Positions 18,287-26,474 of a stretch of DNA of 64,000 nucleotides are shown here, in pieces (the stretch's first letter is position 1; every line of letters starts with the position of its first letter). The notes below the pieces were generated by a model. That model searched no databases and was not told the origin of the DNA. It worked only from the letters and a program-made list of their open reading frames with translations. The DNA is from Clostridiales bacterium (GTDB taxonomy: Bacteria; Bacillota; Clostridia; TANB77; CAG-508), in the NCBI GenBank assembly GCA_019417465.1, contig DXVF01000011.1:1-64000 (forward strand), in the 5' to 3' direction. A program made the translations under genes and the position numbers.

Positions 18287-18342
18287 AAGCGTTTCATAAA
18301 AAGCGTTTCGATATTGACATAATATGTAAAATATGTTAAAAT
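18287..18342 (+). promoter_or_regulatory. promoter of the gene at 18431
   Basis: TTGACA 18314-18319 and TAAAAT 18337-18342 have a 17-base spacer. AAGCGTTTC occurs twice, at 18287-18295 and 18301-18309, just upstream, as an activator or repressor site. Confidence 0.6.
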
Positions 18343-18430
18343 GTTATTGTTGTAAAACTTTTTTTATACAATAGTTGGTGCAATGTGCCAATTATTATAT
18401 CCTAAAACAATTATTAAAGGAGGAATAGCA

Positions 18431-19072
18431 ATGCCAGGAATTTTGTATCATCTTAGTTTTGCAGAGGAGATATATCGGAAGTTAAGTACAGTCATTCAAT
18501 TTGATAAGGTAGGCTTTATGTCTGGTAATCTTATTCCAGATTTGGCAACGGACAAAAATAACTCTCATTACCGCAAGAATGCATCTGTGGATGGCTTTTT
18601 TGTTCCAGAAATGGAACTCGTAAAGAGAGACCTATTCAGACCTGAAGATTCCATTAAGTTTGGAATGTACTGTCATCTCTACTTGGATTACTACTTCATT
18701 GAAGAATTCTTGATTCCTGAATTTATTTGGGATGTTGAAGGAATGAAAGTAATAAATCCAAGAAACAACATGAGCTGGGATGTAAATACCTTCTTTTCCC
18801 ATTATGGTATGTATGGAGCATATACAGAGATTAATCAGTTAATGGTAAGAGATGGACATGTATCCATTAATACTATCAATGAAATCCCTGATATTCTACC
18901 AAGCACAGGAATACCCGTATTCGACACAAGGCGTGATAAGACATGGAAAGCAGAATTGGAAGAGTATTTGGCACAGAAAAAAGAATATACTGGAGAAATC
19001 TTTGATTATGACAGATTGTGGAGCTGTATCGAAAGAATTGCTACTCAATTTGTACAAGAAATGTCAAAGTAA
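18431..19072 (+). CDS. zinc-dependent phospholipase C-like protein
   Basis: A 213-residue protein resembling the zinc-dependent phospholipase C/S1-P1 nuclease fold found in uncharacterised Clostridia proteins: PGILYHLSFAEEIY at the N-terminus, GNLIPDLA near residue 35, then SHYRK and FGMYCHLYLDYYF supply plausible His/Asp metal ligands. No signal peptide is visible, so it acts inside the cell if active. AAAGGAGG precedes the ATG. Its GC content is above that of the element backbone, suggesting separate acquisition with the gene at 19205. Confidence 0.5.
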   Translation: MPGILYHLSFAEEIYRKLSTVIQFDKVGFMSGNLIPDLATDKNNSHYRKNASVDGFFVPEMELVKRDLFRPEDSIKFGMYCHLYLDYYFIEEFLIPEFIWDVEGMKVINPRNNMSWDVNTFFSHYGMYGAYTEINQLMVRDGHVSINTINEIPDILPSTGIPVFDTRRDKTWKAELEEYLAQKKEYTGEIFDYDRLWSCIERIATQFVQEMSK

Positions 19073-19088
19073 CCTACAAAAATGGCAC

Positions 19089-19133
19089 AGGACTACTGAA
19101 CTGCAAAGTTTGGTAGCCCTATTCTTTTTTTTA
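19089..19133 (+). terminator. terminator after the gene at 18431
   Basis: An imperfect stem pairs GGACTAC near 19091 with GTAGCCC near 19112, followed by ATTCTTTTTTTT. Confidence 0.6.
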
Positions 19134-19141
19134 CTAAAAAA

Positions 19142-19167
19142 TCCCCTCAAGGCATTGCCTTGAGGGA
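19142..19167 (-). terminator. terminator for the gene at 19205
   Basis: CCCTCAAGGCA and TGCCTTGAGGG form a near-perfect stem; on the minus strand it is followed by ATTTTTT. Convergent with the previous terminator. Confidence 0.75.
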
Positions 19168-19204
19168 ACCGATTAGAGATAGAAACTATTGGATTGATTT
19201 GTGC

Positions 19205-20605
19205 TTATTCGGCAGCACTGTCACCATTCTGAGGAGCCTTGTCATCCTTCTTGCCCATGAAAGCATCGAGCATCAGATAGCCCATCAGTGGGTTGTTGGA
19301 ACCTGCCATATTGCCGCCCATCATGGAAGACATGAGCAACAGCTTCATCGTATCGTCGTCTCCGCCGAGCTTATCCTTGAAAAGCATCAATGGAAGCAGC
19401 TGATTCATCTGGCCGCCGTCATCTTCAGAGGTCATCATGGAAGACATGAGCAACAGCTTCATCGTGTCGTCGTCTCCGCCGAGCTTATCCTTGAAAAGCA
19501 TCAATGGAAGCAACTGATTCATCTGGCCACCGTTCTCGCCAGTCTGACCGCACATTGTCGACATAATGGCCAGCTTTTCCACATCGAAGTCATCACCCAT
19601 GTTGAGCGAATCGCTGAGGGCGATAACCTTCGAATAGCAGCTGAAACCCAGAACGTTCTTGATGGGAACGACACTCTTCATCTCGCCAGTTCTCGCAGAA
19701 AGCGTCTGAGTCGGCGTCTCGGGAGTCGCAACCTTGGTTACGAAATAGTACTCTCCAGCGTCCTTGATAAGATCGCCTTCGCTGAGCTTGGTAGTGGGCA
19801 GAATAAAGATAGGAAGATTGCCGAGCTGCATGTCGCCGACATCAGTGATTTCCTTCTTCTTCTTATCATAAATCCGCCAACTGTCGCCGTTCTTGACAGC
19901 AACACCCATCAGGGTACTTGCGATGTTCTCATCCTTGTTGGGACCGAACTCCATGTTCATGTTAAAAATGTTGTTTGCCATAGTAGTATCCTCCTTATTT
20001 TCTGTTACCTGTGGCCGTTGAGAAACTTGTTCTTTGCTAGCAACAGCATCTTCGCGTTCTTTTAAAGCTCGCTCTTTGCTGTCAATAGACTGTTCGCGCT
20101 CTTGCAGTTCCTTTTCCTTGCGTGCAAGGATTGCTGCCTGTGCAAACTTGTTGTAGGCTGACTGCTCAAATTCGAATCCAAATGTGATGGTCATGTGACG
20201 GTTATCACCTTCATCACCTAACTTGACACAAATACATTCGTCTTTGTAGCTGCAGTCTGAACATTCGTACCTTCCTACGTCACTTTCTGCAGTGAATGGT
20301 ACCTCAAATGTAACAGTGGGCTTATCTGTGCTTTCAATTATAGAAGAAATTGGAATGCTCCCCTCAATTGATTGAGTTGCCCTTCTGCACATGTAGTTAG
20401 TGGAATAGTAACAATAGCCATCATAGAAATAAATTCTATAATCACCCTCGTTACAGTCAGATGGTGCGTTAGAACATTTGAATTGAGCTTTATAGCTCTC
20501 TGAATCATAATATCCTAACTCATTCCCTTTGTTCCACTTGTGCCATTTTCCACAATAGGGACATAGGAAGCGCGTTGGTGTGAGATTTAACAGTTTTTGA
20601 TTCAC
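19205..20605 (-). CDS. zinc-ribbon/coiled-coil protein fused to a repeat-containing domain
   Basis: A 466-residue protein of unknown function. Residues 1-130 hold Cys pairs (CPYCGKW; CSDCSYKDEC), 150-200 a coiled coil (KEKELQEREQSIDSKERALK). From Met209 a different region starts (MANNIFNMNMEFG) with a beta-rich part and then two copies of a 38-residue segment (GGQMNQLLPLMLFKDKL, then GGDDDTMKLLLMSSMM). The internal ATG at 19981 has a perfect GGAGG eight bases upstream and in frame, so a 258-residue shorter product, or a recent in-frame fusion of two genes, is likely. GC content is about 50% in the C-terminal part, clearly foreign. Confidence 0.6.
   Translation of the reverse strand: MNQKLLNLTPTRFLCPYCGKWHKWNKGNELGYYDSESYKAQFKCSNAPSDCNEGDYRIYFYDGYCYYSTNYMCRRATQSIEGSIPISSIIESTDKPTVTFEVPFTAESDVGRYECSDCSYKDECICVKLGDEGDNRHMTITFGFEFEQSAYNKFAQAAILARKEKELQEREQSIDSKERALKEREDAVASKEQVSQRPQVTENKEDTTMANNIFNMNMEFGPNKDENIASTLMGVAVKNGDSWRIYDKKKKEITDVGDMQLGNLPIFILPTTKLSEGDLIKDAGEYYFVTKVATPETPTQTLSARTGEMKSVVPIKNVLGFSCYSKVIALSDSLNMGDDFDVEKLAIMSTMCGQTGENGGQMNQLLPLMLFKDKLGGDDDTMKLLLMSSMMTSEDDGGQMNQLLPLMLFKDKLGGDDDTMKLLLMSSMMGGNMAGSNNPLMGYLMLDAFMGKKDDKAPQNGDSAAE
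19319..19546. repeat. 114-bp tandem duplication inside a gene
   Basis: Two nearly identical 114-bp units start at about 19319 and 19433 and encode the duplicated 38-residue segment. Only a few substitutions separate them, so the duplication is recent or kept alike by conversion. Confidence 0.75.
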
Positions 20606-20770
20606 GACGTTTGCCTCCTGTCTGTAGTGGTGCCGTTAATAGTTTCTTATCTCCTTTCTAAAGAGTATATTTGTGCATATACATTTTAGGCTACCAAAGT
20701 CAATCTGCCTTTGATATATACCACACTAAATACCAATTTTTATTATACCATCAATTTACATAAAAATCAA

Positions 20771-20797
20771 GTTTTTAGCTTTTTAAATTTCTAAATC
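20771..20797. repeat. 27-bp target duplication, left copy
   Basis: The 27 bases that begin GTTTTTAGCTTTTTAAATTT recur exactly at 22501-22527, on the other side of the IS. Confidence 0.8.
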
Positions 20798-20915
20798 TAT
20801 GAAAGAAATGTGATAAAGTCATAAAAAAAGAAATGAGAAAATGTCACAACTAAAAAATAAATGTTCTCTAAAAATGATATAATTAATCTATCATTTTAAA
20901 TTAAAGGAGGACACC

Positions 20916-22319
20916 ATGAGAAAGGTTGTGTTAACATTGAAAGAACAATATAAGTATAACATTATTAAAAAATTAGTTGAAACTAATGGAAATAAGGAAA
21001 GAGTTAGAATAAAATTAGGATTTAAAGACATCAGACAAGTATATAGATTAATTGCTGGATACAAAGAATTTGGTAAAGAATTTTTTGTTCATGGTAATAG
21101 AGGCAGAAAACCTAAACATGCTTTAACAAATGAATTTAAAGATGAAATTGAGTTATTGTATACCTCCAAATATTTTGATTGTACTTATACTCAATTTACT
21201 GAATATTTAGCTGAAAGAGAAAATATTTTTCTATCTGTTCCTGAAGTTGGTCAAATACTTAGAGAAAAATATATTACATCTCCTAGATTTCGTAAAGTAA
21301 CTAAAAAGAATTTGAAAAAAGAACTTCTTGAAAAACAAAAAAAATCTAATTCTAAAAAAGACCTTGCTAAAATTCAATCAACTATCGTAGCTATTGAAGA
21401 TTCTCACCCAAGACAACCCAGATGTATCTATTTTGGTGAAGAAATTCAGACTGATGCTTGTATACATATGTGGTTTGGTAACTTTAAAACCGCTCTCCAT
21501 GCTGCTATAGATGACTCTACTGGTCATGTTGTTGCTGCATATTTTGACAAAGAGGAAACTTTAAATGGCTACTATAATATTTACTATCAAATACTTACTA
21601 AATATGGTATTCCTTACCTTTTTAAAACAGATAAAAGAACCGTATTTGAATACAACAAAAAAGGTACTACCTCTGATGAAGATAATACCTTTACACAATT
21701 TGCTTATGCTTGCTCTCAGTTAGGCACAAGCATCGAATGTAGTAGCGTACCTGAATTTAAACCTCGTATTGAAAGGCTTTTTGAATCTTTCCAATTAAGG
21801 CTAATACCTGAACTTAGATTAGCTGGTATTAGCACAATTGAAGAAGCCAATGCTTTCCTTCCTAGCTTCTTAGATAAATACAATTCAAAGTTCGCTCTAT
21901 GTATTGATTATACAAAATCTGTCTTTGAAAAGCAACCTAGTGAGCAAAAAATTAATTTAACACTAGCTGTTTTATCTAGAAGAGTGGTTGATACAGGTCA
22001 TTCTATATGTTTTAAGAAAAAACATTATAGGACAGTAAATTCCGTTGGTACTCCTATATATTTTGGTAAAGGAACGAAATGTATGGTAATTGAAGCTTTT
22101 GATAAAAAATTATATGCAACAGTTGAAGACAGTATATTTGCACTTGAAGAAATACCTGAAGTACAAACATATTCTAAAAATTTTGATGAGATATTACCTA
22201 CAGAACCTAAGAAAATTTATATACCTAAAATGACTCATCCATTTAAAAGGGCTTCATTTGAAGAATTTGCACAAAAGCAAGCTATTAAAATAAAAAAAAT
22301 ACTAGAAGAAGTTTCTTAA
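20916..22319 (+). CDS. IS1202/ISNCY-like transposase
   Basis: A 467-residue DDE transposase. An N-terminal helix-turn-helix (residues about 1-75, with HGNRGRKPKH as a linker) is followed by an rve-type catalytic core: QTDA near 178, FKTDKR near 239 and KPRIERLFESF near 286 supply Asp, Asp and Glu. The C-terminal part is beta-rich. AAAGGAGG precedes the ATG. It appears intact, so the IS may still move. Confidence 0.88.
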   Translation: MRKVVLTLKEQYKYNIIKKLVETNGNKERVRIKLGFKDIRQVYRLIAGYKEFGKEFFVHGNRGRKPKHALTNEFKDEIELLYTSKYFDCTYTQFTEYLAERENIFLSVPEVGQILREKYITSPRFRKVTKKNLKKELLEKQKKSNSKKDLAKIQSTIVAIEDSHPRQPRCIYFGEEIQTDACIHMWFGNFKTALHAAIDDSTGHVVAAYFDKEETLNGYYNIYYQILTKYGIPYLFKTDKRTVFEYNKKGTTSDEDNTFTQFAYACSQLGTSIECSSVPEFKPRIERLFESFQLRLIPELRLAGISTIEEANAFLPSFLDKYNSKFALCIDYTKSVFEKQPSEQKINLTLAVLSRRVVDTGHSICFKKKHYRTVNSVGTPIYFGKGTKCMVIEAFDKKLYATVEDSIFALEEIPEVQTYSKNFDEILPTEPKKIYIPKMTHPFKRASFEEFAQKQAIKIKKILEEVS

Positions 22320-22320
22320 A

Positions 22321-22456
22321 GTGATTTTTAAAATTAGCCATTTTTTCGTAGGGTACATGAAGGGTAGAAAAAATGGTGGTATTCGAAGAATAAATTTTAA
22401 AAATCACTAAAGTACCCTGACTCAAAAAACTACCCTAAAAAATCAAATTTTTAGGG
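22321..22456 (+). ncRNA. structured 3' region of the IS, possible pseudoknot
   Basis: GTGATTTTTAAAATT at 22321-22335 pairs perfectly with 22393-22407. Inside the loop GGGTAC (22351) and GGGTAG (22362) can pair with GTACCC (22412) and CTACCC (22430) outside the stem. CCCTAAAAA and TTTTTAGGG (22433-22456) form a final terminator-like hairpin. May be a regulatory RNA or an elaborate terminator. Confidence 0.4.
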
Positions 22457-22512
22457 CTTATATTTAAAAATTTTTGTGACATTTTCAAAAATCATTGACA
22501 GTTTTTAGCTTT

Positions 22513-23757
22513 TTAAATTTCTAAATCCCATTCTTTTTCTCTTTCTTCTTTTTTCAGTTGTTTTTCTGGAGCAATTAATGTATTAGTTTCTTTTTCAAAA
22601 TCTCTCACTAATTCTTTTGATTCGCCTATTCCAAATTTCTTACAAACCCATTCTATAAATTTTTCTACTGTTTCATAAAATCTATCTACTATTTTGTGTA
22701 AATGGTTATTTTCTTTTTCTAATGACTTAATTTTGTGCTTATATCTGTACTCAATATCCAATTCCTTTTCTTTAAATTGTTTTTCTAATTCCTCTTTTCT
22801 ATTGTTATAATCAAAATCAAGACTATTACTTTTTCGTTTATATTCTTTTTCTAAATCATTAACTTTATTATTTAATTCTTCATTATTAGCAAGTATTTTA
22901 TCTCTTTCTTTTTGATATTTTTCAGCTTCATTAACTAGTTTTACTTGTTTTAACAATTCACTATGCAAAGCTTTATTATCTTGGTATAATTCATTTATTA
23001 AGTCATCTTTAGGTTTTATTATTTCTTTTCCTACTTTTGCTTTATTTAATTGTAAAAGTTTTATATCGTTTATGTTTGGAACTTCTGGTAGTTCTAGTGT
23101 TATATTCTTCAATACCTTTTTAGTATTCTCAAAATTAGTAATTTTCTTTAAATCTTCTATTCTTTGATGTTTTGCTCCTGTTTCTTCTACTGGTAATCCT
23201 CTTTCTAAATCAAAACCTTTTGATGTTACATATGCGTGAAAATCATTTTGTAATTCTCTATAACTATTTCTACCTCTCCAAAAATCTCTCGCACATATTT
23301 TTTCTATTGCATTACCTTCTTTATCTTTTGTTCTTACTACTGGTATATATACCAAGTGCATATGTGGTGTTGTTTCATCTAAATGAACTGCTGCAGACAC
23401 TATATTTCTTTCTCCAAGATTTTTGTAATTGCATACAAATTTATAACTTTCTCTAAAATACCTCTTTGTTTCTTCTAATCCAATTTTATCAAAAAACTCA
23501 TTATCAGATGTTATCATCATTTCGCACATTATTATACTATTACTTCTGATATTTCCTTTTAAATCGTATTCTTTTCTCATTCTGTCAAATTCTTTGATAT
23601 ATGTTAGTTCATTTTTCTTACACCAAAAATTAAGGTGTGTTCTTGTAGGATCAATATCTTTATTAGAATGACCTTTTGACCTTCTATCATTGTGAATGTA
23701 TGACCCTTGTGCATCTACTCTTGTTAGTTTATCATTTCTTATTATTGCGTAGCTCAT
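22513..23757 (-). CDS. MobV-family relaxase (Pre/Mob)
   Basis: A 414-residue plasmid mobilization/recombination protein that nicks oriT and pilots DNA during conjugation with a helper system. The N-terminal relaxase domain shows SYAIIRNDKLTRVDAQGSYI, HNDRR, and the metal-binding AVHLDETTPHMHLVYIP (the HxDExxPHxH motif) near residue 150. The C-terminal half is coiled coil (LVNEAEKYQKERDKIL onward). The IS target duplication covers the stop and last codons without loss. A MobV-type oriT lies just upstream. Confidence 0.9.
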   Translation of the reverse strand: MSYAIIRNDKLTRVDAQGSYIHNDRRSKGHSNKDIDPTRTHLNFWCKKNELTYIKEFDRMRKEYDLKGNIRSNSIIMCEMMITSDNEFFDKIGLEETKRYFRESYKFVCNYKNLGERNIVSAAVHLDETTPHMHLVYIPVVRTKDKEGNAIEKICARDFWRGRNSYRELQNDFHAYVTSKGFDLERGLPVEETGAKHQRIEDLKKITNFENTKKVLKNITLELPEVPNINDIKLLQLNKAKVGKEIIKPKDDLINELYQDNKALHSELLKQVKLVNEAEKYQKERDKILANNEELNNKVNDLEKEYKRKSNSLDFDYNNRKEELEKQFKEKELDIEYRYKHKIKSLEKENNHLHKIVDRFYETVEKFIEWVCKKFGIGESKELVRDFEKETNTLIAPEKQLKKEEREKEWDLEI

Positions 23758-23789
23758 ATCTCCAACGCTCCTTTCTTGCTCAAGATAAA

Positions 23790-23830
23790 TTTATTTGTCT
23801 AACATACTAGTCAAACAAGTTTGACTGTAT
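23790..23830 (-). other. putative oriT of element D
   Basis: AGTCAAACAAGTTTGACT (23809-23826) is a perfect palindrome. On the minus strand it is followed by AGTATGTTAGAC, similar to the pMV158 nick region TAGTGTGTTA recognised by MobV relaxases. It lies 50 bases upstream of the relaxase gene, the normal position. Confidence 0.6.
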
Positions 23831-23927
23831 GGCAGGGAAATTACATTTCCCCACACCCCTATCTCCTAAAAACTGCTAAAGCATTTTTTAGGTTTTATTT
23901 AAAGTTGCTACTCGCACCTTTAAATAA

Positions 23928-23975
23928 AAAGAACAGCCACCAAAGTAGTTTTCTACTCTAGTCGCTGTTCTTCTA
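23928..23975 (-). terminator. terminator after the RepA-like gene
   Basis: AAGAACAGC and GCTGTTCTT close a long stem; on the minus strand it is followed by TTTTATTT. It ends the gene at 23993. Confidence 0.7.
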
Positions 23976-23992
23976 TATGCAAATGTTTTGCT

Positions 23993-24493
23993 TTATATAA
24001 AAGCATCTGCATTTGCATATAATGAGTCAAGGTCAATGGCGTCATATTTTCGCTGTTCAAAGTTAGCCATATTCTTTTTATGAAAGTCGTTATTATATTT
24101 ATTATTTATTTTATTATTATATTTATTATCCTTAAACTTTTCTTTAATAGGGGTATTAAAGTTTTCTTGTGGAGGGTATTTAACTTTTCTTAAATAGGTA
24201 TCTTCATTTTTGATTGGTATTAGTTTTCGCATTTCTACTTGTTTTGTATTTTCTTTATAAATTATTTCTGTTGTTATATACTTCTTTTTCTTTAATGAAT
24301 TTATCAATGTTGAAACTTGTGTTACTGATATATTTAATAATTCACTTATTGTTTTATTTGTTAGAAAGCAATACCCATTTTCTTTGCTTAAATAAATTAT
24401 TATTGCATATATTGTTTTTTCTTTATCACTTAACTTTTTATCTGTTAATATTTCTATTGGTATCCATATACCTTTTAAATTTAAGTTTGACAT
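23993..24493 (-). CDS. RepA-type winged-helix replication protein
   Basis: A 166-residue protein whose N-terminal winged helix (IPIEILTDKKLSDKEKTIYA, then NKTISELLNISVTQVSTLIN) matches replication-organiser and RepA N-terminal domains. A low-complexity asparagine/lysine stretch (NKYNNKINNKYNN) and an acidic end (DLDSLYANADAFI) follow. The similar ends DMDWSKLYANPQF (45565) and EPEQLANLYCNV (30399) show that it is the counterpart of the RepA genes in B and C. Confidence 0.7.
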   Translation of the reverse strand: MSNLNLKGIWIPIEILTDKKLSDKEKTIYAIIIYLSKENGYCFLTNKTISELLNISVTQVSTLINSLKKKKYITTEIIYKENTKQVEMRKLIPIKNEDTYLRKVKYPPQENFNTPIKEKFKDNKYNNKINNKYNNDFHKKNMANFEQRKYDAIDLDSLYANADAFI

Positions 24494-24667
24494 TCCCTCA
24501 CCTTCTTCCGTTTATTTGCTTTATTTTCAATTTCTAGCCATTTTTATTTGCTTTTAGTATAATTTTATATTTTTAAAATGTAGATAAAAAATTTCCATAA
24601 AAATAAGCCTTGAATTTAATTTTTCAAATTCAAAGCTTTATTTTAAAATATTTATAAAAATGAAATT

Positions 24668-24725
24668 GGTTAGATGCGTCTAACTAATCTTTTTAAATTT
24701 TCGCGACAGTGTCGCGAAAATTTAA
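24668..24725. repeat. palindromes just after yhcG-like gene
   Basis: A palindrome with 16-bp arms and a one-base centre spans 24693-24725 (core TTTTCGCGACAGTGTCGCGA). GTTAGATGCGTCTAAC at 24668-24683 is a second one. The core GCGACAGTGTCGCGAAA recurs inside the gene near 25475. The large one may also work as a terminator. Confidence 0.6.
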
Positions 24726-24727
24726 TT

Positions 24728-25783
24728 CTATTCTTTTTCTTCTTCCTTTTTTCTTTGTTCTAGCTGAATTTTTGCATTTTTTATACTAGATAGAAACTTT
24801 CTTTCTAATAAGTCTTTTGGTACATAATTAGTAAGATATTGAGCAACATGTATACCACTATTATCTAATTCTAACAATTCAGCCATTGTGTCGCTTTTAT
24901 TTGCACATAATATAATAGCAACTGGTGATTCTTCTCCTTCAGCTTTTTCATATTTATCAAGCCATTTCAAGTACAACTCAACTTGTCCTTTATGTTCTGG
25001 TTTAAATTCTTCTAATTTCAACTCTATAACTACTAATCTTCTTAATTTTCTATGATAGAATAATAAATCTATATAGAAATCTTGTCCATCTATGGTAATT
25101 CTCTTTTGTCTAGCTAAAAAAGCAAAATCATTTCCCATCTCTAAAATAAATTTTTCCAATTCACTTATAATAGCATTTTCTAGATCTTTTTCGCTATAAG
25201 TATCCTTTAATTCCAAAAAATCTAATATATATGGATCTCTAAAAAACAAATCCGTTGTCATTTTATTTTCATTATTTAATAATTGTAAGTCATTTATAAT
25301 GGTTTGTTCTGGTTTTTTAGAAATTGCTGTTCTTTCAAATAATGCTGAACCTATTCTTTCTCTCAATGTTCTAACAGACCAATGTTCATTTATACACATT
25401 GTTACATAGAATTTTCTTTTTATATCTGTATCCATTTTTACTATTTCAATAAAATGAGACCAACTTAATTTTTGCGACAGTGTCGCGAAATTTTCAAAAT
25501 CTTCAAAATTTTCATTTAGTTGTAACATTCTATATAAATTACTTGAACTATATCCCCTGCCATAATTTGCAACTAACTTTTTACTTAATTCTTTTATTAC
25601 TTGTTTTCCATATTCAGGTTTTTCATTATTTAAAAGTTCAACTTTAATTCTGTTTCCTATATTCCAATTTAGCACAACTAATTCTGTATTGACTTGTATA
25701 GCCACTTGTTCTTTTGCTTTTTCAATCATTGTTACAACATCTTTATATAAATTATCAATATTAATATTTTGTAATTCATTCAT
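24728..25783 (-). CDS. YhcG-type PD-(D/E)XK nuclease (DUF1016)
   Basis: A 351-residue protein with an N-terminal helical DUF1016 domain (NWNIGNRI; KLSWSHFIEI near residue 108) and a C-terminal PD-(D/E)XK nuclease fold: FYIDLLFYHRKLRRLVVIEL with the acidic and ExK-type residues (IELKLEEFKPEHKGQ). Such proteins are predicted structure-specific or defence-related nucleases. Unusual palindromes lie immediately before and after the gene and share sequence with its coding region. Confidence 0.85.
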   Translation of the reverse strand: MNELQNINIDNLYKDVVTMIEKAKEQVAIQVNTELVVLNWNIGNRIKVELLNNEKPEYGKQVIKELSKKLVANYGRGYSSSNLYRMLQLNENFEDFENFATLSQKLSWSHFIEIVKMDTDIKRKFYVTMCINEHWSVRTLRERIGSALFERTAISKKPEQTIINDLQLLNNENKMTTDLFFRDPYILDFLELKDTYSEKDLENAIISELEKFILEMGNDFAFLARQKRITIDGQDFYIDLLFYHRKLRRLVVIELKLEEFKPEHKGQVELYLKWLDKYEKAEGEESPVAIILCANKSDTMAELLELDNSGIHVAQYLTNYVPKDLLERKFLSSIKNAKIQLEQRKKEEEKE

Positions 25784-25797
25784 TTAGACCTTCTTTC

Positions 25798-25825
25798 TAA
25801 TTTTGCAGACTCGTCTGCAAAATTA
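25798..25825. repeat. palindrome upstream of yhcG-like gene
   Basis: TAATTTTGCAGAC and its perfect complement surround a 2-base centre, 15 bases before the start codon, within the untranslated leader. It could hide or expose the ribosome site, or be a repeat of the same class as 24693-24725. Confidence 0.6.
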
Positions 25826-25898
25826 AATAAATTTACTATTGAAAGCATTATACCATTTATTTTCTCAAATTTCATCAAAATCAAAAATAAATTTTACT

Positions 25899-26293
25899 TT
25901 ATTTATAAATTATTTCATTATATGCTATTTCTTCAGCACGATTCTTAATACTATTCATACTTTGCACCCATTCCATTTGATTTATTACTTTTAGTTCTTC
26001 TGTGACATTTTCTTTTTCTGCCATTTGTTTTATTAATTGTTCAACTCTTGACTTACACTTATCTTCTATATCTAATAAATGACTTATCAATTCGTTATTA
26101 ACTCTCATTATCATAACTTCTGGTTTATGATGTTCTTCTAAATATTTAAGCCTTAATCTTCCATATTTTCCAATAGTTCCTGTTCTTCTTGGTTTAGGTA
26201 ATGCAATATTTGGCAAATAATAATCTCCTACCAATCTGTATTCAATTCCTGTTTTTTCATCAATATAATTTTTTTTAATTCTTTATTTTCCAT
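25899..26293 (-). pseudogene. tnpV-like gene with N-terminal frameshift
   Basis: A TnpV-type protein, about 131 residues when repaired: MENKELKK, then YIDEKTGIEYRLVGDYYLPN, a coiled region, and NQMEWVQSMNSIKNRAEEIA near the end. An A8 run at about 26269-26276 shifts the frame, so the clean piece starts at 26234. Intact relatives at 30426 and 45579. TnpV proteins accompany recombinase/RepA modules in Clostridia elements; their role is unproven. The homopolymer lesion may be a sequencing error. Confidence 0.7.
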
Positions 26294-26474
26294 TTTCAGA
26301 TCCTCCAATTTTATTTATAATTTTAAATTTTACTATTATTATAAAATCAAAAAAGATGAATTTGTATTATTATTTTTGGCAATTCATCTTCTAAATATGT
26401 GAAAATTTATAAATTACTAAATTGTTTGTAGGAGGAAACCTTTGCTATTACTACATTTTAATTTTTCGTCATAA

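Larger units (their letters stand above)
20798..22500 (+). mobile_element. insertion sequence, IS1202/ISNCY-like
   Basis: Bounded by exact 27-bp direct repeats (20771-20797, 22501-22527), a length characteristic of IS1202-type elements. Subterminal inverted repeats GAAAATGTCACAA occur at 20837-20849 and, inverted, at 22474-22486. One transposase gene. The insertion lies at the 3' end of the MobV gene and duplicated its last codons, leaving the relaxase intact. Confidence 0.8.

Noticed and set aside
19160..20065. 301-codon plus-strand frame
   Set aside because: It is antisense to the zinc-ribbon gene, has no ribosome site and owes its length to the higher GC of that region.
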